The notes below the pieces were generated by a model. That model was not told where the DNA came from, did not search any database, and saw only the letters and a program-made list of their open reading frames with translations. Position numbers and translations under genes: made by a program. Positions 62,039 to 64,000 of a DNA stretch of 64,000 nt are shown in pieces. This stretch comes from Anisus vortex (Eukaryota; Mollusca; Gastropoda; Planorbidae), in NCBI GenBank assembly GCA_949126835.1, contig OX421500.1, forward strand, positions 27,741,731 through 27,805,730, given 5' to 3'. The stretch's first letter is position 1, and each line of letters opens with the position of its first letter.

Positions 62039-63906
62039 CAGACATGCCTACCGTTCCGCTTTTTGATTAAAAAACACACTTTGTTACGCCGTTCCGCTTT
62101 TTACTAGTTTTGTTACTTAAAATTGGAAAGTTTGGATTTTTCATGTGCTGAAATATAGTCCGTGTCTAGGTTGATAAATCAAAGGAATAAATAAGGACAC
62201 AATGATATAATTATTATTACTTGGGTTTTCTGTTTTTTTTTTAAAAGACATATTCTAGTCTTTTCTAAGGTTTTTTTTTTGCGGTATTACACGTGTTTGG
62301 CAATGAATCTTATTTTCCTTTACTATATTGCTAAGATCGTGAATATGTCTAAACGTCTTGGCTCAGAAAGTTTAAATCTGATTTGTTCAAACTGTAAAAA
62401 AAACAGACAGTTTTATAGGAAGGAATATTCAGAGTTTATTCAACAAAGAAAAACGTGGATTTAGCAGACATGCCTACCGTTCCGGATTTTCCGGAACCGT
62501 TCCGTAAAATGGCCGAAAATTACCCCCCATTCCGCAATTCCGCATCAGACCAGTTTGTTCCGCAAAATCGGCGTCTCCGAAAATGCCGACATTTTAATTA
62601 GGAAAGTAATAACGCGAAATAAACAAAAGGCGTTTGCCAACTTTTGTTTTCTTCATGTCACTTCCGTTTTAATGTATTTCCAATTTATTTTTGGTCGAGA
62701 GTGCATAAGCGCTAGGGCTTCGCGGCACTGCCGACTACTTGTCAAATAATTTTAGGGACACTAAAACTAAACTAATCATTGCTAGCCAAAACAAAATGTT
62801 ACCTTCTAGTAACTTAATAAAAGTAGTTGCTGATTAAAATTCAAAATAAAGTAAAGTATATTTTCCCTACTGCTTTAAATCGGTCGGCTAGTAAAACTAA
62901 AACTGATGTTGGTGTAATAAAATTAGAACAGACATAGTGATACCGGTAGGCCTACTAGTGTAAGTACTAGTGCCTAGTACATTTAGCTAGGCCTATTCAA
63001 GCCTATAGTAATAAATTTGCTTAGGCGTAAAGTGGCATAGACCTTTAGTGTCTTAGGGCTAGGCTTATGAATTTACTTTGTTTAGTTAGTTTTACCAATA
63101 TCAAGCATTTAAGTTGATACTCAATTAGGCTACATTGACCTTAGTTTAGTCATTAGTTAAGAATATAGATAGGCCTTAGCTAGGTAGACATACTGATTAA
63201 TTTGAATTTAACCACTTTCTGAGTTTTTGTCCTAGGCCTTAGACTTAGTAGATTGAAAGGTTTATTTAAAAAAAACAACACAGCATTGTAATTATTGAGT
63301 AATAGCTTTAAATCATATAGCTACACATAAAGCCACTGTTTTTCCCTTTAATTATTTAATAGGTTTATAACCTTAGTTAAACTACTTAAACATAGATAAA
63401 TGTAATCCCCCCTCCACAATAATTTTCTTTTCATAAACTCTATATTGACTTAGATTGTATTCTAGATCTTATATATATTAAATATACAGTGTATACACTG
63501 TAAATGAGACTATTTTTCTTACGTATTTTAACAATATTATTTAGCGTATATATTGGCTTGAAAATGCTTCCTCCGCGCTTATGTTCCTCATTTTGGTCCC
63601 ATGTTCCTCATTTTTACCTTGGGTGTTCCTCATTTTGATTTGTGGAGGTAGGCATGTCTGATTTAGGCCTAATGTTCTTTGTACTAAGCTCTTAGGTCTT
63701 AGATCTAGATCGATTGCGAACTTTCTGTAAAACGTAGGCCTCCCTACATTTTAAATAGTGGAATAGTAAAAAAATGGGTATGTTCCTCTTTTTTTTTATT
63801 TGTTATAAAAGATTGTTACATAAAGGGTGTTCCGCTTTTTTGTTGAAAAATCCTCTTTTTCATCAAGATTGTTCCTCTTTTTAGTCCTTAGGGGTAGGCA
63901 TGTCTG
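62039..63906. mobile_element. Outer pair of CAGACATGCCTACC ends (possible larger element)
   Basis: CAGACATGCCTACCGTTCCG at 62039 and GGGTAGGCATGTCTG ending at 63906 are inverted. Subterminal GTTCCGCTTTTT and TTCCTCTTTTT motifs occur inside both ends. Flanking bases do not match, so it may instead be a neighbouring copy overlapping the inner element. Confidence 0.5.
62465..63660. mobile_element. Non-autonomous DNA transposon with CAGACATGCCTACC ends, 6-bp target duplication
   Basis: CAGACATGCCTACC at 62465 and GGTAGGCATGTCTG ending at 63660 are inverted (13 of 14 or better). ATTTAG flanks both sides (62459-62464, 63661-63666). Tandem TTCCTCATTTT motifs precede the right end. No transposase found in the 1,196 bp. 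The superfamily is not clear from the termini. Confidence 0.7.
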
Positions 63907-64000
63907 GTCTCCCGAAGGTCCCTCCCATCCCGTCTACTTCAAGATCAGACTCACAACTTTCGATATATCTTTTTTCCACTGTCGGAAAAATTGAAAGTAG
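63907..64000. other. Window end, unassigned
   Basis: 94 bp of slightly higher GC. No feature can be supported in so short a piece. Confidence 0.3.

Overview
This is eukaryotic nuclear DNA, AT-rich and dominated by repeats. It holds one intron-rich animal gene, many decayed transposable elements and a very large number of minisatellites. The repeat mix is a tRNA-headed SINE family, LINE 3' ends, hAT MITEs, a mariner relic and Ty3/Gypsy elements with SCAN-like or mag-type gag. Together with the abundant octamer TAGGCCTA it suggests a mollusc, perhaps a heterobranch snail; that placement is inference. There are no bacterial-type operons, CRISPR arrays, rRNA genes or convincing intact tRNA genes.

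Layout. 1-1,715: the 5' part of a Ty3/Gypsy-type retrotransposon on the minus strand, with gag running off the left edge and a probable LTR behind it. 1.7-44 kb: intergenic DNA made of LINE fragments of several families, tRNA-derived SINEs, hAT MITEs (several with clean 8-bp target duplications), a decayed 1.6-kb hAT with a transposase remnant, an internally deleted mariner, and tandem arrays. The largest arrays are a 22-bp higher-order array (2.9-4.8 kb), a 20-bp array (5.8-6.2 kb), about 70 copies of a 32-bp unit (11-13.2 kb), a 26-bp array (37.7-38.3 kb) and a 23-bp array (41.4-42.1 kb).

44,106-57,317 (minus strand): a complete-looking gene for LZTFL1 (leucine zipper transcription factor-like 1, BBS17), the BBSome regulator of ciliary trafficking. 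I assembled it from nine coding exons with consensus splice sites and continuous phase, giving 301 aa against 299 aa in human. Only small pieces of it appear as long open frames, so an ORF-based view would miss it. Its introns carry seven different minisatellites. Intron 4 also contains a 4,481-bp Ty3/Gypsy retrotransposon in antisense orientation. That element has 222-bp LTRs that look identical, a 5-bp target duplication, a 13-nt tRNA-Leu primer site and one uninterrupted 1,334-aa gag-pol ORF, so it is a very recent insertion.

57.5-64 kb: an interspersed repeat, a LINE 3' tail, a possible promoter and first exon on the plus strand near 59.65 kb, and two non-autonomous DNA transposons of about 1.2-1.5 kb with clear inverted termini.

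The most notable points are the fresh Gypsy insertion inside LZTFL1, two cases where a transposon segment itself seeded a minisatellite (a SINE tRNA head and a LINE 3' tail), and the palindromic octamer TAGGCCTA. The octamer is strongly enriched over much of the window but absent from about 34.9-58.1 kb, the stretch that contains the gene.
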